A stretch of 64,000 nt of DNA, from the NCBI GenBank assembly GCA_002049455.2, contig KV918904.1, positions 1 to 64,000 on the forward strand, read 5' to 3'. This DNA comes from Porphyra umbilicalis (lineage: Eukaryota > Rhodophyta > Bangiophyceae > Bangiales > Bangiaceae). Of this stretch, positions 10,836-21,169 are shown one piece after another. The translations under genes and the position numbers were made by a program. Every line of letters starts with the position of its first letter. Position 1 is the first letter of the stretch. The notes beneath the pieces were generated by a model that worked only from the letters and a program-made list of their open reading frames with translations, did no database searches and was not told the origin of the DNA.

Positions 10836-11519
10836 GTGGCGTGCGCGTGGCGTGGCAATCGATTTTGGAGTATCCTATTTTGTGTTCAGGGAGAAGCGTA
10901 GGGGCATGCATCGGAGATGTGGTGGGCATTTCCGAGTGTACATAGACGGTGGGATGCCCGCCGGCGCGTCCTCGCGGAGAGCCGCCGCACCAACCGACAG
11001 ACCCGCGATAACGAGCGAGCAGCTTGCACCACAACAACCGTTGCAATTATAAGGGAAGGCGACGCCCCTCGTGTACGGGCAGCTGCGTTCTTTGCCTGTT
11101 AGTCGTCCTTCGATCTGTACCCGTCGGGCGGAAGCGGCGGACGAATGCTGGCCGCCGCTGGCGGACACGCCGGTCCCCACACCACTTGGGCGTTGTGTAT
11201 TGCCACGCACAGTCGAAAACCGCATGATCCGCATGCCCTTCGATGCGCAGTGAGATGGCCAGTTTCTGACCAACCAACGCACGGAGAACAGTGCTTTAAT
11301 ACTGTACCACGGCGGTTGCAAGGGACCGACACGATCACTGCGCTGCGCGCACGTCGACACGGTCGCACCCCCCCCCCCCCTCTTTCTGCTTCGTCCCCGC
11401 CGCGCCCACTACGCTCCTGGCACACCCTCACCCCAAACGCCGTCCTCTTTTCACCTCATTCCCCCCTTTCCTTGCGCGTGCGCCGCCCGTCCTTGCGATT
11501 TCGACCCGTGCGCCCGGCC

Positions 11520-11933
11520 ATGCAAGACTCGGAGGGTGTCGCCGGGGGCGTCCTCGCACCCGCGTTTGCGGCCGCCCTGGAAGCCCTGCCGGTCATCTTC
11601 CCGCCCACCCACGTCGGCCCCGCCTCTCGTGGTGGCCGGCGGCTGGCGCCGACGGCTGCCAACGGCGCCCCGGCCGCCGCACCGCGGGGGGCGGCGGCGG
11701 CGCCCGCGCCGTCGGCGGGGGCCCCCCCCGTCGATCCCCCCGCCGCCACGTCGACGGACAGCTACTGGGTGCGCTTGCGGGCGGTGCTCTCCACCCATCT
11801 CCGCGACGAGCGGCTGGTGCGCGCGGTGGCGGCCGACATGCAACGGGCCCACATGCGGTGGGTGGCGGGCTTGTCGGTTGACGAAGTGGAGGCGCTGGCG
11901 GGGGGGGTCATGCTGCCACGGCAGCGGGCGTGA
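11520..11933 (+). CDS. hypothetical protein, 137 aa
   Basis: The ATG at 11,520 follows a ~150-bp C/T-rich stretch typical of a 5' leader; the frame stays open further upstream with poor composition. The N-terminal ~75 residues are Ala/Pro-rich. The last ~60 residues look like a compact helical domain (SYWVRLRAVLSTHL... to WVAGLSVDEVEALAGGV). No family is recognised. It may be an independent small gene, or a 3' exon of the gene ending at 10,835, which ends on a splice-donor-like sequence. Confidence 0.45.
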   Translation: MQDSEGVAGGVLAPAFAAALEALPVIFPPTHVGPASRGGRRLAPTAANGAPAAAPRGAAAAPAPSAGAPPVDPPAATSTDSYWVRLRAVLSTHLRDERLVRAVAADMQRAHMRWVAGLSVDEVEALAGGVMLPRQRA

Positions 11934-12239
11934 GGTGGTGGAAGCCGGGGGCGAGGGGGGCTGCGACTGGGGCGTTGCATTGTGGAGAGGTTGAGTCGGG
12001 GCGCGTCGCGGCGGCACAGTGGTGCGCCTGCGGGGCGAGGAGGAAGACGTTGCATGCGGGGGTGACGGGGGAGAATGGCGGACGGTGGATAGGACGCTGG
12101 GGAGCTGCAGCGTGTGGTGGTGCATGCGCTCCGGACCGATCTGGTGCTGACCGTCGGCGAGGCGTGTTCGCGTCAGACGGGGGGGAACGTTCCGCAACTT
12201 CGGCAGCCGGCGGATGGGCACTCCGCGCTACCGCCCGTC

Positions 12240-12578
12240 ATGAAGAAGACGACAGCCAGTATGCGGTTGACAGCGCGTTCATTTTTTCTTCTCGTTTTCA
12301 ATTTGTGTGTCGCGCCAGCTGTCGACAGTAGTGCTGCCGCCTACGGGGCGGATTGCGTGGGGCTGCGGGCGGTGTGGGCGGCGGTGCCGGGGGTTTGCCC
12401 GGGTGGCACCCCCGCGAGTTGCGGACCGGTTGCACAGCGGCCCCTCTACATTTGCATTGTCCCCGCAACGGCGGTCTGCCACTGGGGGGCTTGTGCGGGC
12501 ACCACCTTGACACGACGCTACGCGAGTGGGCGGAGAAACCTACTGTATGATGCGCCCACGCTGCTCCTATCTAGATGA
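12240..12578 (+). CDS. possible small Cys-rich secreted protein, 112 aa
   Basis: The ATG at 12,240 opens a frame whose first ~30 residues resemble a signal peptide: a basic start, then a hydrophobic core RSFFLLVFNLCVAPAVDS. The remainder has about seven Cys in ~80 residues. The TGA at 12,576 is followed 20 nt later by AATAAA. It converges on the MAP kinase gene with ~80 bp between the stops. Against it: short length and no recognised family. Confidence is limited. Confidence 0.35.
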   Translation: MKKTTASMRLTARSFFLLVFNLCVAPAVDSSAAAYGADCVGLRAVWAAVPGVCPGGTPASCGPVAQRPLYICIVPATAVCHWGACAGTTLTRRYASGRRNLLYDAPTLLLSR

Positions 12579-12597
12579 GAACGCAGCACCTAGAGTG

Positions 12598-12603
12598 AAT
12601 AAA
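12598..12603 (+). terminator. AATAAA poly(A)-signal match
   Basis: A canonical hexamer 20 nt after the stop at 12,578 on the same strand. It supports transcription of the small ORF, assuming this organism uses AATAAA. Confidence 0.35.
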
Positions 12604-12660
12604 ACAGCACAACGGCACAAATCAGCAACGCGGACGGGCGTCCTCAGTCTGGCCCGCTGT

Positions 12661-15167
12661 TCATCTCCTTCCCATCCCATCCGCTTCACCGCTTTGCTCA
12701 TCGCCTCGTTGCTCGGGCGACTCGGAGGCGGGCCAGACGGGCGGGGGGACCACCGCCATTGGGGACGTAAGCGCCATATCCTCCATCCCGCCAGGTGCAA
12801 CCCCGACGGTCGCGCCCCCATGGTCGTCCATGTACGCCGCTGACGGGAGAGGCGACTCGATGTCAGCCGCGGCCGCGGCGGTCGCCTCCATCGCGGGCGT
12901 GGCGACTGCCGGCCCTGTGGGGAGCCCTCCCCCAGCCCCACCCGACGCCGCCATGGCCGCCGCCGAGGCGGCAGCGGCTTCCTCGGGCCCCCCGCCTGCA
13001 GCGATCACCGCCGCCGCCGCCGCTGCACCCGCCGCTTGCTGCGCCCGCGCCCGCGCCGTCCGGTTGTGGCCATCCATTAGCGGGTCGACGGCACCGCCTA
13101 CCATGCCGTGCATCGTCTGTGTCGGCAAAGACGTCCAGCCCGGTGGTGGCTCTGCGCCGCTCTGCACGGCAATCATTGTTGCTCGGAAGCGGGCCGCCTC
13201 GGACGGCACCGCGTATTCGAGCGACGGCTCAGCGACGGCCCCCGCCACGGACGCCGCAGCCGGCCCGCCACCGTTGCTGCCAACCGCTCCATACGCCGGC
13301 GGGTAGCCACCGCCACCGTACGGCGGCGGCAGCGGCCGCGGCGGCGGCTCCTCGTCGTCGTCGACGGTCTGGGGCAGGGAGCGCAGAATGATATGCGCCT
13401 GCGACGGGTGGTAGACGGCCATCTCCTTGAGGAACAACCACCGCATTTGTTCCGCGTCGAGCTTGTAGCGCTCAAACTCAAACTCTCCCCGTGGCAGTGG
13501 CGAGCCCGGCGGCATGTAGGCCACCCGACCGACATCGTCGGCGCGGTATTCTGCAAACCACGGGTCGTCGAGCAGCTCTGCTGCCGACGCACGGGCGCGC
13601 GGGTCAAACGCCAACAACCTTCGGATGAGTCGAACGGCGTTGGGATCCGCATCGGGCAGGGCCGCCTCCAGGTTGCCGCCCGCGTCAGTCGCAGGCAGCG
13701 AAAGCAGGTACCGCTTCGCGGCCGTGTCTCGAACTGTGCTCATAGCCGATGGGGCAGGAGCGCCAAGCAGCGCCACCTGCCGCGACAGCATGTCGTGGTT
13801 GTGGACGCCGGGGAAGAGGGGCGCACCCCCGCTAACGACTTCAGCAAAGATGCAGCCAGCCGACCACAGGTCGATGGCAGTGGAGTAGGAGGTGTACGCG
13901 GACAGCAGCAGCTCGGGCGCGCGGTACCAGCGGGTTGCCACATAATCCGTCCAAAACACCGTCTCAGTCGGGTCCCGCCCGTCAGTACCGGGGGTCGTCG
14001 CAAACGACGCGCGTGCAAGACCGAAGTCGCAAATTCGCACCTCGCAGGCATCGTTGATGAGCAGGTTGGCGGGCTTGAGGTCCCTGTGGAGCACGTTCGA
14101 AGCGTGAAGGAAGGCCAGCCCCGCCAACAGCTGGTACATGATGAACCGCTGATGGTCTGGCGACAAGGTCACCTGTAGCGGGGACCGCAAAACGCAGTGT
14201 AGGTCGGTGGGCATTAGCTCAAACACGACGCACACGTCACGGAACTTCTCCGTATCAGAGGGAAGGAGCACGTCGAGGATGGAGATGACATTCTCGTGTG
14301 ATCGAAGCAAGCGCAGGAACTTGAGCTCGCGCAAGATGCGCGTCGCTTCCCCGATAGAGTCAAAGACCGTCGCGATGCGCTTGATGGCGACCTCCCGATT
14401 AGTTTGCCTGTCGGTGGCAGAGACAACTACCCCATAAGCGCCCTGTGAGTTCAAGGTGAGCGTCCATTAAGAGATGGGGGAAACGCAGTCAGGACGGGGG
14501 GGGGGGGCGGGAAGCAGGAGCAAACGCCAGCTTAAACGAGGCATACGTAGAACCAGACCGCACACGGCGCAACGGTTAGTCAGTGTGCCCTACCAGTCTA
14601 CGTTCGGTGCCGCCCTCCTTCATCCGCACACCCGTGTAAAGCACCGTGCCCAGGGCCTTCAAGACACAGCAGCAACACCTGCCGGCAAGGTGCCAATCAC
14701 CATGCCATATCCCCACCCTCGCCTCACGAGTCATCACCAGACGCGCGTCACAGTGCACGCACCGTCCGATCCCCTCCACTATCTCCCTCCCGCCGAGCAC
14801 ATCATCAACCTGTCCCACTGCTGGTGCGGGCCTATCTGGCACATGCAAGTTCTCGACCTGCCGACGTCTCTTCTTCTTTCATCTCTCTCCTCGTTTTCCT
14901 CTCGGCACCCACCGCGCGACATACCTGCCCGATAATGTGGTTGACCTTGTACCGCTGCTGCGCCAGTGGTGGAAGTGCGAAATCCCGCCGCGCCCGTCGC
15001 CGTGCCGCCGACGCAGCCGCCGCACGCGCCCGGTCGTCGGGGCGCGCCGCCGTGGACGCCGCCGCGGGTGCGCCCACTGTCGGCCCCACCTCTAGAGGCC
15101 GGCCGGTAGCTACAACCCCGACGGCACCGCCGCCGGGCGGGGGGGGCGGCAATGCCTCTTCATCCAT
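12661..15167 (-). CDS. MAP kinase (TDY activation loop), 2 exons, ~674 aa
   Basis: Exon 1 is 15,167-14,925 (81 aa, Pro/Ala-rich, ending RYKVNHIIGQ). Exon 2 is 14,442-12,661 (593 aa), starting GAYGVV. Splicing rebuilds the glycine-rich loop GQGAYGVVVSA. The intron has donor GTATGT and acceptor ACTCACAG. Kinase motifs by residue: catalytic Lys ~102 (VAIKRI), HRDLKPAN ~200, DFG ~220, TDY ~246-248, RWYRAPE ~252-258. TDY in place of TEY is the phosphorylation motif of plant group D and various protist MAPKs. The kinase core ends near 400; the last ~270 residues are a Gly/Ala/Pro-rich low-complexity tail. Expected role: Ser/Thr kinase at the end of a MAPK cascade, cytosolic or nuclear. It looks intact. 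The long antisense frame at 13,108-14,178 is a shadow. Confidence 0.93.
14443..14924 (-). other. intron of the MAP kinase gene, 482 nt
   Basis: The donor GTATGT directly follows CAG of exon 1 and the acceptor ...CTCACAG precedes GGCGCTTATGG of exon 2. Both flanking codons are in phase 0, and the junction restores a conserved P-loop. Confidence 0.9.
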
Positions 15168-16018
15168 AGTAGTGGAGGGGGGTGGAAAGGGAGATGGGTC
15201 GGAAACGACTGTAGGCGGTCGGGAGGCGGCAAGAGGAGCTATACAGTTGGCCTTGCCGCGGCACGCACGCAGGTGAGGGAAGACAAGCACAGGGGGGGGA
15301 GGAGGAAAAAACGTTGACTAATTTGCGCAACGGCGCCACCCCACACGTGGTGCGCAACAAGCCGGACCGCCTACAACCGCAGGCGCCTTGAGCACGCCGC
15401 GTGCGCACGCCGGCGGGCGGGCAAGCACGGCGCCACTACACGAGATTACGAGCACGGCGAGGGATGGCCGCCCGCCAGCAATGTACCGCACTGACTCTCT
15501 GTAACCTCGTCGGCAGGCGCGGCAGCAGAGGCAGTGCGGCATCAAAGGCAGTCAAGGGGGCGGGGAGCAGAGAACAACAGAAAACGCCGGCGGGGGACTC
15601 CCCCACCCAGCGACGAGGGGCCGCCAAGTTGGGAACGACGAAAGGTCGCGGGTGTCCCCAGGTCGGCAGCGCTAGCGCAAGCGCGGCAGCGACGGGCGGC
15701 CGCGGTTGGTGGCAAAGCGGCGGGTAGCCATGCGCACTGGTCGCGACGGTTGCCGGCATGGCACGCGTGCTGCAACGAGCATCTTGGTTCGGTGCAAGCC
15801 TGGAGATATTAACAGGATTAAGAGGGTAACGCTCCCAGTGAGTGAGAAATCAGCATATGTATTACAACCCCCACCATTTTGGAAGAATGTAGATGGATGT
15901 GGGCTTCTCATTGGCGTAAAAATCGCTGAGAGCCCGCTCCTCAGCCAATGGGGCATGCACTGAGGCTGCCAGGGCCTTACGCACTGCAGAAATTACTGTT
16001 TCTTAGTTTTTCATTGTA
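15168..16018. other. upstream region of the MAP kinase and composition boundary
   Basis: The probable 5' leader and promoter region of the minus-strand kinase gene occupies about 15,168-15,750. From about 15,760 rightward GC content falls sharply and the DNA becomes repeat- and relic-rich. No supported gene. Confidence 0.45.
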
Positions 16019-16458
16019 TTGCTGATCCCCCAATTCTGTCCTCATCGCCCCGGAACGGTAGTGGAACAGCAAGGAATGGAGACATGCGATTGGTCGATCA
16101 GACGGACAGAAGCGCATACCGGGCCCGATAATTACAGAATGTGCCCGTACGGCCCCCGATCGCACATTCGACGCCTTCGTTTTTCTGCACTTTTCTGCGT
16201 ATCTCCCAGAAAATCTCGACAACGCAACGATTACGGGCCCGTTCCCATCTGACACGGACTGGATCGGAAGAAAATCTCAAGAAAAAGAAGAATCTTGAAT
16301 CTGCACGGAACTGGCCGTTGGAGAGCCAATAGAACGTCTCAGATTCGTTCTTAGCAGCTGTTTGCAAGTACTCTTGACCAATGGCTGGCCAGTTCTACAA
16401 GAGCCGTACGTCCAGGAACCGTTGCTGATCGATGAGGACAGAATTGGGGGATCAGCAA
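16019..16458. mobile_element. MITE C copy 1, 440 bp, TA-flanked
   Basis: The 29-bp perfect terminal inverted repeats begin TTGCTGATCCCCCAATTCTG (16,019-16,047; right end 16,430-16,458), flanked by TA at 16,017-16,018 and 16,459-16,460. Non-coding. It shares its terminal TTGCTGATCCCC with copies at 24,238, 42,538 and 60,467 and a fragment at 54,153, but its interior differs. Confidence 0.85.
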
Positions 16459-16460
16459 TA

Positions 16461-17295
16461 GTACGTCTCGGCGCTGACAAGCCAAGGTCCTGCTGACGTA
16501 TGCCGCTTCCCCCTTTTCTGATGGGACACCTTGAGCTTCTGGCACCAGATTTTTTTGACCCCTCCCAGGAGGCCAGACGGGGGCGATCGGTGATGCTCTG
16601 GGCTGGGCTGCTGCAGCTTTTTGCTGCACTCGTGTGGCAAAGAAATTACTTTGTGAGCCAGTCACGAGAAGATGCGCCGATTGGAGCGACTTTGGGGGTC
16701 CGGCCGGTGCTTCAATATGGGGTGCGCTGAGAGCCGCTGTCAACCGCCATCTGAAAAAGCTTAGTTCTTCCCTAGTCGGTACGTATCCGGATTTTTTTCA
16801 CGCATCCCCCTGCGGTGTTCCAGAGGCAGGTGCTGTTAAACCGACGTCCTGCAATGTGTGCTCAATTGAGGCCTCATTCGAAAAAAGCTCAGAAGCTAAC
16901 ATGGCCTCCTCGTTTCTGTGCTTGCCTGACGTCCTCATTGGGCATCTGGCACCCCAGAACGTTCGGTCATTCCTCAGCGACGGCTCTGGCCACCACCTGT
17001 GTGGATCGCTACAGCCAGGCAGTTCTCCCGTCGCCCGCCACGGTCAGCAGACCGGTCCTCGTGCATGTCTCAGACGGGGGGTGTTCTTGCACGGCGGCCC
17101 TCCACCGCATCTCGCGTCGGGCAGCAGGGGTGCACCAGGGAACTGTTCTCATGGGCTCTGTTTTTCGCGAAGTCGCCTCGCTGGCACTTCGCGCTGTCGT
17201 GCGTCGTGGTCCTCTTCTTGTCAGCGCTCGTGGTGCTGGGCCGCGTGGAGATCGTTGTCGGCGTGGGCGCGGCGGCCAGGGAGCTCGCTCGCGGG
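16461..17295. other. no supported gene
   Basis: Mid-GC sequence with short frames on both strands, none recognisable. It leads into the hexamer-type array. Confidence 0.4.
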
Positions 17296-17299
17296 CTCC

Positions 17300-18340
17300 G
17301 ACAGCCTCTGCTCTCGCTTTTGCTCGCGCTTCTGCTCACAGTCCTGCTAGCGCTCCTGCTAGCGCTCCTGTTAGGGCTCCCATCTGTGCCCGTGCCCGTG
17401 CCCGGGCGCGTGCCCGTGCCTGTGTCCCTTCTCGTGCTCGCGCTCGTGCTCACGCTCGTGCTCGGGCTCCTGTCGGTTTTCATGTGGGTGGGCCACCAAG
17501 CGGTCGAAGTCGTCAATGACGAGGTGGCCGTGGTTTCCTCCGGCAATACTTTCGTAGTCGGCGTTGCGCGCGCGGGCGCGGCGGCCGAGCAAAGGAGGGC
17601 TCTCACGGGCTGCAACTGCTCGTGTCTGTGCTCCTGCTTGCGCTCCTGCTTCCGCTTGTGCTTGGCTCTACCTCGAGCACGCGCTCGCGGTCCTGCTCGC
17701 TGTCCTACGTGCGCTTGTGCTCGCGCGTGTGCCCGTAGTCGTGCTCGTCGTCATGCTCGCCGTCGTGCTCGCCGTCGTGCTCGTCGACGTGCTCGTCCTC
17801 AAGCTCGCCCTCCCGCTTGTGCTTGCGCTCTTCCTGGTGCTCGGCCTCCTGCTTGTGCCTGCGCTGTTACTGGTACTCGCGCTTGTGCTCGCTCTTGTGC
17901 TCGCGCATGTGCTCGTCGTCATGCTGGTCGTCATGCTCGTCATCGTTCTCACCTTCCTGCTTTTGCTTGCGCTTTTCCTCGTGCTCGCCCTCCCGCTTGT
18001 GCTCGTGCTCGCTCTCTTGCTCGCGCTTGTGCTCGCGCTTGTTCTCGTCGTCGTGTTCGTCGTCGTGCTCGTCATCGTGCTCACCCTCCCGCATTTGCTT
18101 GCGCTTATCCTCGTGCTCGCGCTCCCGCTTGTGCTGGCGCCCTTCCTCGTGCCCGCACTTGCGCTCGTTCTCGTGCTTGCGCTCTTACTCGCGCTTGTGC
18201 TCAACCTCGTCGTGAACGTCGGGCTGCGCGCACTCGTGCTCGTGTTAGTGCACGTCGTGCTGCGCGCGCTCGTGCTTGCGTCTGTGCGCGTCGTGCTGCG
18301 CGAGCTCGTGCTCGTGCTCGTACTCGTGGCCGTGTCGGCG
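17300..18340. repeat. degenerate GAGCAC/GTGCTC hexamer-type array
   Basis: About 1 kb is built from variants of GTGCTCG(T/C)(G/C)(T/C) with 6-bp periodicity and no long perfect unit. The 3n period keeps frames open on both strands: Val/Leu-rich or Ala/Arg-rich on plus, Ser/Thr-rich or Glu/His/Asp/Lys-rich on minus (for example EHDDEHDDEHDDEN). No start, domain or homology favours one frame, so I annotate it as repeat. Confidence 0.8.
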
Positions 18341-18549
18341 TCGCTGTGGAGGGCTGGTAGGAAGTCAGGGTCGTCGGTTACGAGCTGCACGTGGTTGTTG
18401 GTGGCGGCGCATTCGCGTGCGTGCTGGTGTTCGTCCTCGTACCTCTGTTTATGCGCATGTGTGTCGTTCGGCAGGCAGGACGTCGTGGTGACCGTCCGCG
18501 TGGCGCCAGTCGTTCTCGGCAGCGCCCTGAGCGGGATGTAGGAGTCACC

Positions 18550-20030
18550 ATGACTCGGTGCCCGCTGCGCGATTTTGACTCGAAGGACAAGACCGGCCAC
18601 GGGCAGGTGTCATGCGACTTGCGCAAGCTACCGTGCCGCCGTACGCTTCACGCCGGGAGCCCCTTCAAGCACCACACCACACAATGCACCGAACTGGCAT
18701 GCATTTGCAAGCAGAAATTCCCATCATGCGACATTATGCGACATTCGATCCGAACTCTCTCCGTCAGCGGCACGCACTACCGCTGGGGCACGGGCGGCAG
18801 TATTTTGCGCAAGGAGAGCGCACCACCTTTGCGCGGGGTGGAATACGTTTGTGGTCTCGTTCACGACACCGAGGCCGAGGGCTTTTGGGTGGCCGCGGTT
18901 GCCTACTACAGGAAGAAGTTGGAGGAGTCAGCTTGTCTGGCAGGTGCCGCGGACGAGCTCGTTGGCAACGCGTCGTAGTCGGGGATGAACCCAGCGGCAA
19001 GCCTGGCCCACATTGAGGAGATGGGAATGAACACCGCTATCCTGGATCCCTCGATCCGGGCACACTTTACGAGTCGTCGCGTCTCCTGGAAGACCCCAAT
19101 GTATCTGCTGTGGATACAGCCTTAGGGGCATGTGGCGTGTACGTAAGTTCGCCGTGGCCGTCGGAAAAAGGCCCTGTTGTGGCAATGGGACCAACAGGAT
19201 CTGTCGTTGGCGCCTCTTCGGAGCAGGGCGTCGCGGCTGTCGTTCTAGCAGCCGCTCGGGCTGCCCCGTCTGCCAATGCGACTGCTGCCGCCAGCGCCGA
19301 ACGACCAGTCGAACAACAGGCCATGCAGCGTTCACGCGGCGGCCAGACGTCGCGAGGGAGCTTCCTCCTAAGCGCGCAGACTCTCCTCGGCGCCAAGAAC
19401 TTGTCAATGGCGCAAGCTGGCATAGAAACTGCTCGCCGTCTGTCTTTGAAAGGGTCTGTATCGACGCGGCCAGCTTCATGAGCCACCAACGCGACGGCTG
19501 GCACGGGTAGTGGGACGCGGTCGTTCGAGGCGGCGGAAATCCCTTTTGCGTTGCCGCCGGGCGAGCGCCAGCGCATTGAAGAGTCTCTGGGTGCATTTGA
19601 GCTGCCGTCGCTCAGCGTCATGACGTCAGAAGAGCTGGTGGCGGCTGCACACCGGGGATCGCTCGGCGACGCCATGGAGTCTAAGTTGCCTGAGGTGAAA
19701 GCAGACTTCATCGATGGCGCCCGGAACAACATGCTCCTGGGCGTAATGCTCACTTCTGGTGTCGTGACGCCGGCGCGCTTCGCGGAGCGGTTGTGCTCAT
19801 CCCGGAAGCAGATGTCGCACACGAGTTTGCTGATGATGCTTGCGGTCTAGATGGTCAAGGTACACGAGGATGCGGAATTGTCAGCGGCGGAGGAGGGGCA
19901 GCCTCGACAGCGGTCGCGGTCTGGTGACATTGTGGGTGGGTTGGGATGCGTCAGCGGTAGTGGTGGAGACGACAGTCTTGATGGAGAAGGACCGTTTGAT
20001 GCTGACGAGGGTTCACCCCACGTGTGATGG
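18550..20030 (+). pseudogene. decayed gene with N-terminal Cys/His-rich module
   Basis: From the ATG at 18,550 a 142-codon frame carries a Cys/His-rich stretch (MTRC..., then CRRTLHAGSPF, then CICKQKFPSC) and ends in TAG at 18,976. The same frame resumes for ~45 codons. Protein-like sequence then continues one frame over (19,080-19,481), through TGA at 19,479 (19,551-19,850), and through TAG at 19,848 to TGA near 20,030. The later part includes an Ala-rich stretch, a helical block (ERQRIEESLGAFELPS) and an acidic, Ser/Gly-rich tail. Three nonsense codons and one frame change make it a relic. The N-terminal block resembles the modules at 23,384 and 59,847. Function unknown. Confidence 0.45.
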
Positions 20031-20235
20031 TGCACGACATGGTGGAGGAACACACTGTTAGTTTTGGTCTACTCGTGTCTCATATCTTCACCTTTTATTG
20101 TGCTCCACACGAAGTGCGTCGATGCACAGTGCGTTTCAGGTACGTCGTGCGGTAAGACCGCGATTGATAGCATTTGGCGTCTGCAACAAGTGCCCCGTGG
20201 CAACCTCAAAGCCACGTCTGCCTCTTGGGTCTAGG

Positions 20236-20393
20236 GGCATGCCTGCAAGAGAGACGGAAAGACACCCCGCGCCTTTCGAACCAAACGTGCCGGCAACACA
20301 GCTGCTGATGCAGAGGCACGCCCGCAAGAGAGACAGCAAGACACCCCGCGACTTGCTAACCAAACGGGCAGGCAGCACAGCTGCTGTGGGGAA
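20236..20393. repeat. 79-bp tandem duplication
   Basis: Two diverged copies, starting at 20,236 (GGCATGCCTGCAAGAGAGAC) and 20,315 (GGCACGCCCGCAAGAGAGAC). No coding meaning is apparent. Confidence 0.7.
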
Positions 20394-20786
20394 GTTTCTG
20401 GTGGAGGGTCTCCGGCACTTCGTCTCTGTCCTAAGTCGCTCGATTTCAAAAGCACTCGGGACAATATTGGCTGAAGTCTTTCAACCTGTCGACCGATTGC
20501 AAATTCATGTCGAACACTTCAAAACCTGAGCCGATGGTCAGATGTTTTTCTAGTCATGATGCTGATGGTTAGGTATTCTTCCCGTCATGACGCACACCAC
20601 ACGGGTGAGCCATGTCCTTCGAGATAAGTTCATTGTCAACAGAACCTTTCGAAATGCATTCATCGGAGGCGGTGCGCCTTCAGCAGCACGAGGATGCACG
20701 TGATGAACATAAGGTGAACGATGGTCGGCAGTTCCCAAGCACTTTCATCGCAAGATATCTGAATACCACTTGACAGGAATGTTCTC

Positions 20787-21164
20787 CTACGGCCTGTCAG
20801 GGACCGCAGCTAAGATTCGCTGACGGGTGTGGTGCGGGAGTGCTATTCCAACCCTCAGCATTCGTCCCGGCAGACTCACGAGCTCCCACCCCCTCACCAG
20901 GACCGACCCCTCCGTCTCGGTAAACCCTCCGCAATCGTCAGCCGCGTGCTCAATCACATGCCAAACGCGCATGTGGGCGCCGTTCAATGGCCACGCGTGG
21001 GACCACGAAAGCACGGATAAACCGCGCGTTTCCAGCAGCTCCAGGGCCGCTGCTGTGGCGGTGACCTTCATGCGGTGGCGGCGCTCACGTTGCCCAGCGC
21101 TGTCGGCACTACCGGCGTTGCCGCCGAGCGACCGTCACGGACTGTCCAGCGAGCTGGTGACCAT
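20787..21164 (-). pseudogene. decayed ORF, unknown function
   Basis: A minus-strand frame from an ATG at 21,164 is interrupted by one TGA at 21,137-21,135 and then open to 20,787. Residue usage is protein-like (for example HMRVWHVIEHAADDCGGF). The TGA could derive from CGA by one transition. No domain recognised. Confidence 0.3.
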
Positions 21165-21169
21165 AAACC

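Noticed and set aside
13108-14178. 356-codon plus-strand frame opposite the MAP kinase
   Set aside because: It lies wholly antisense to a recognised kinase domain; openness follows from the GC-rich codons of the real gene.
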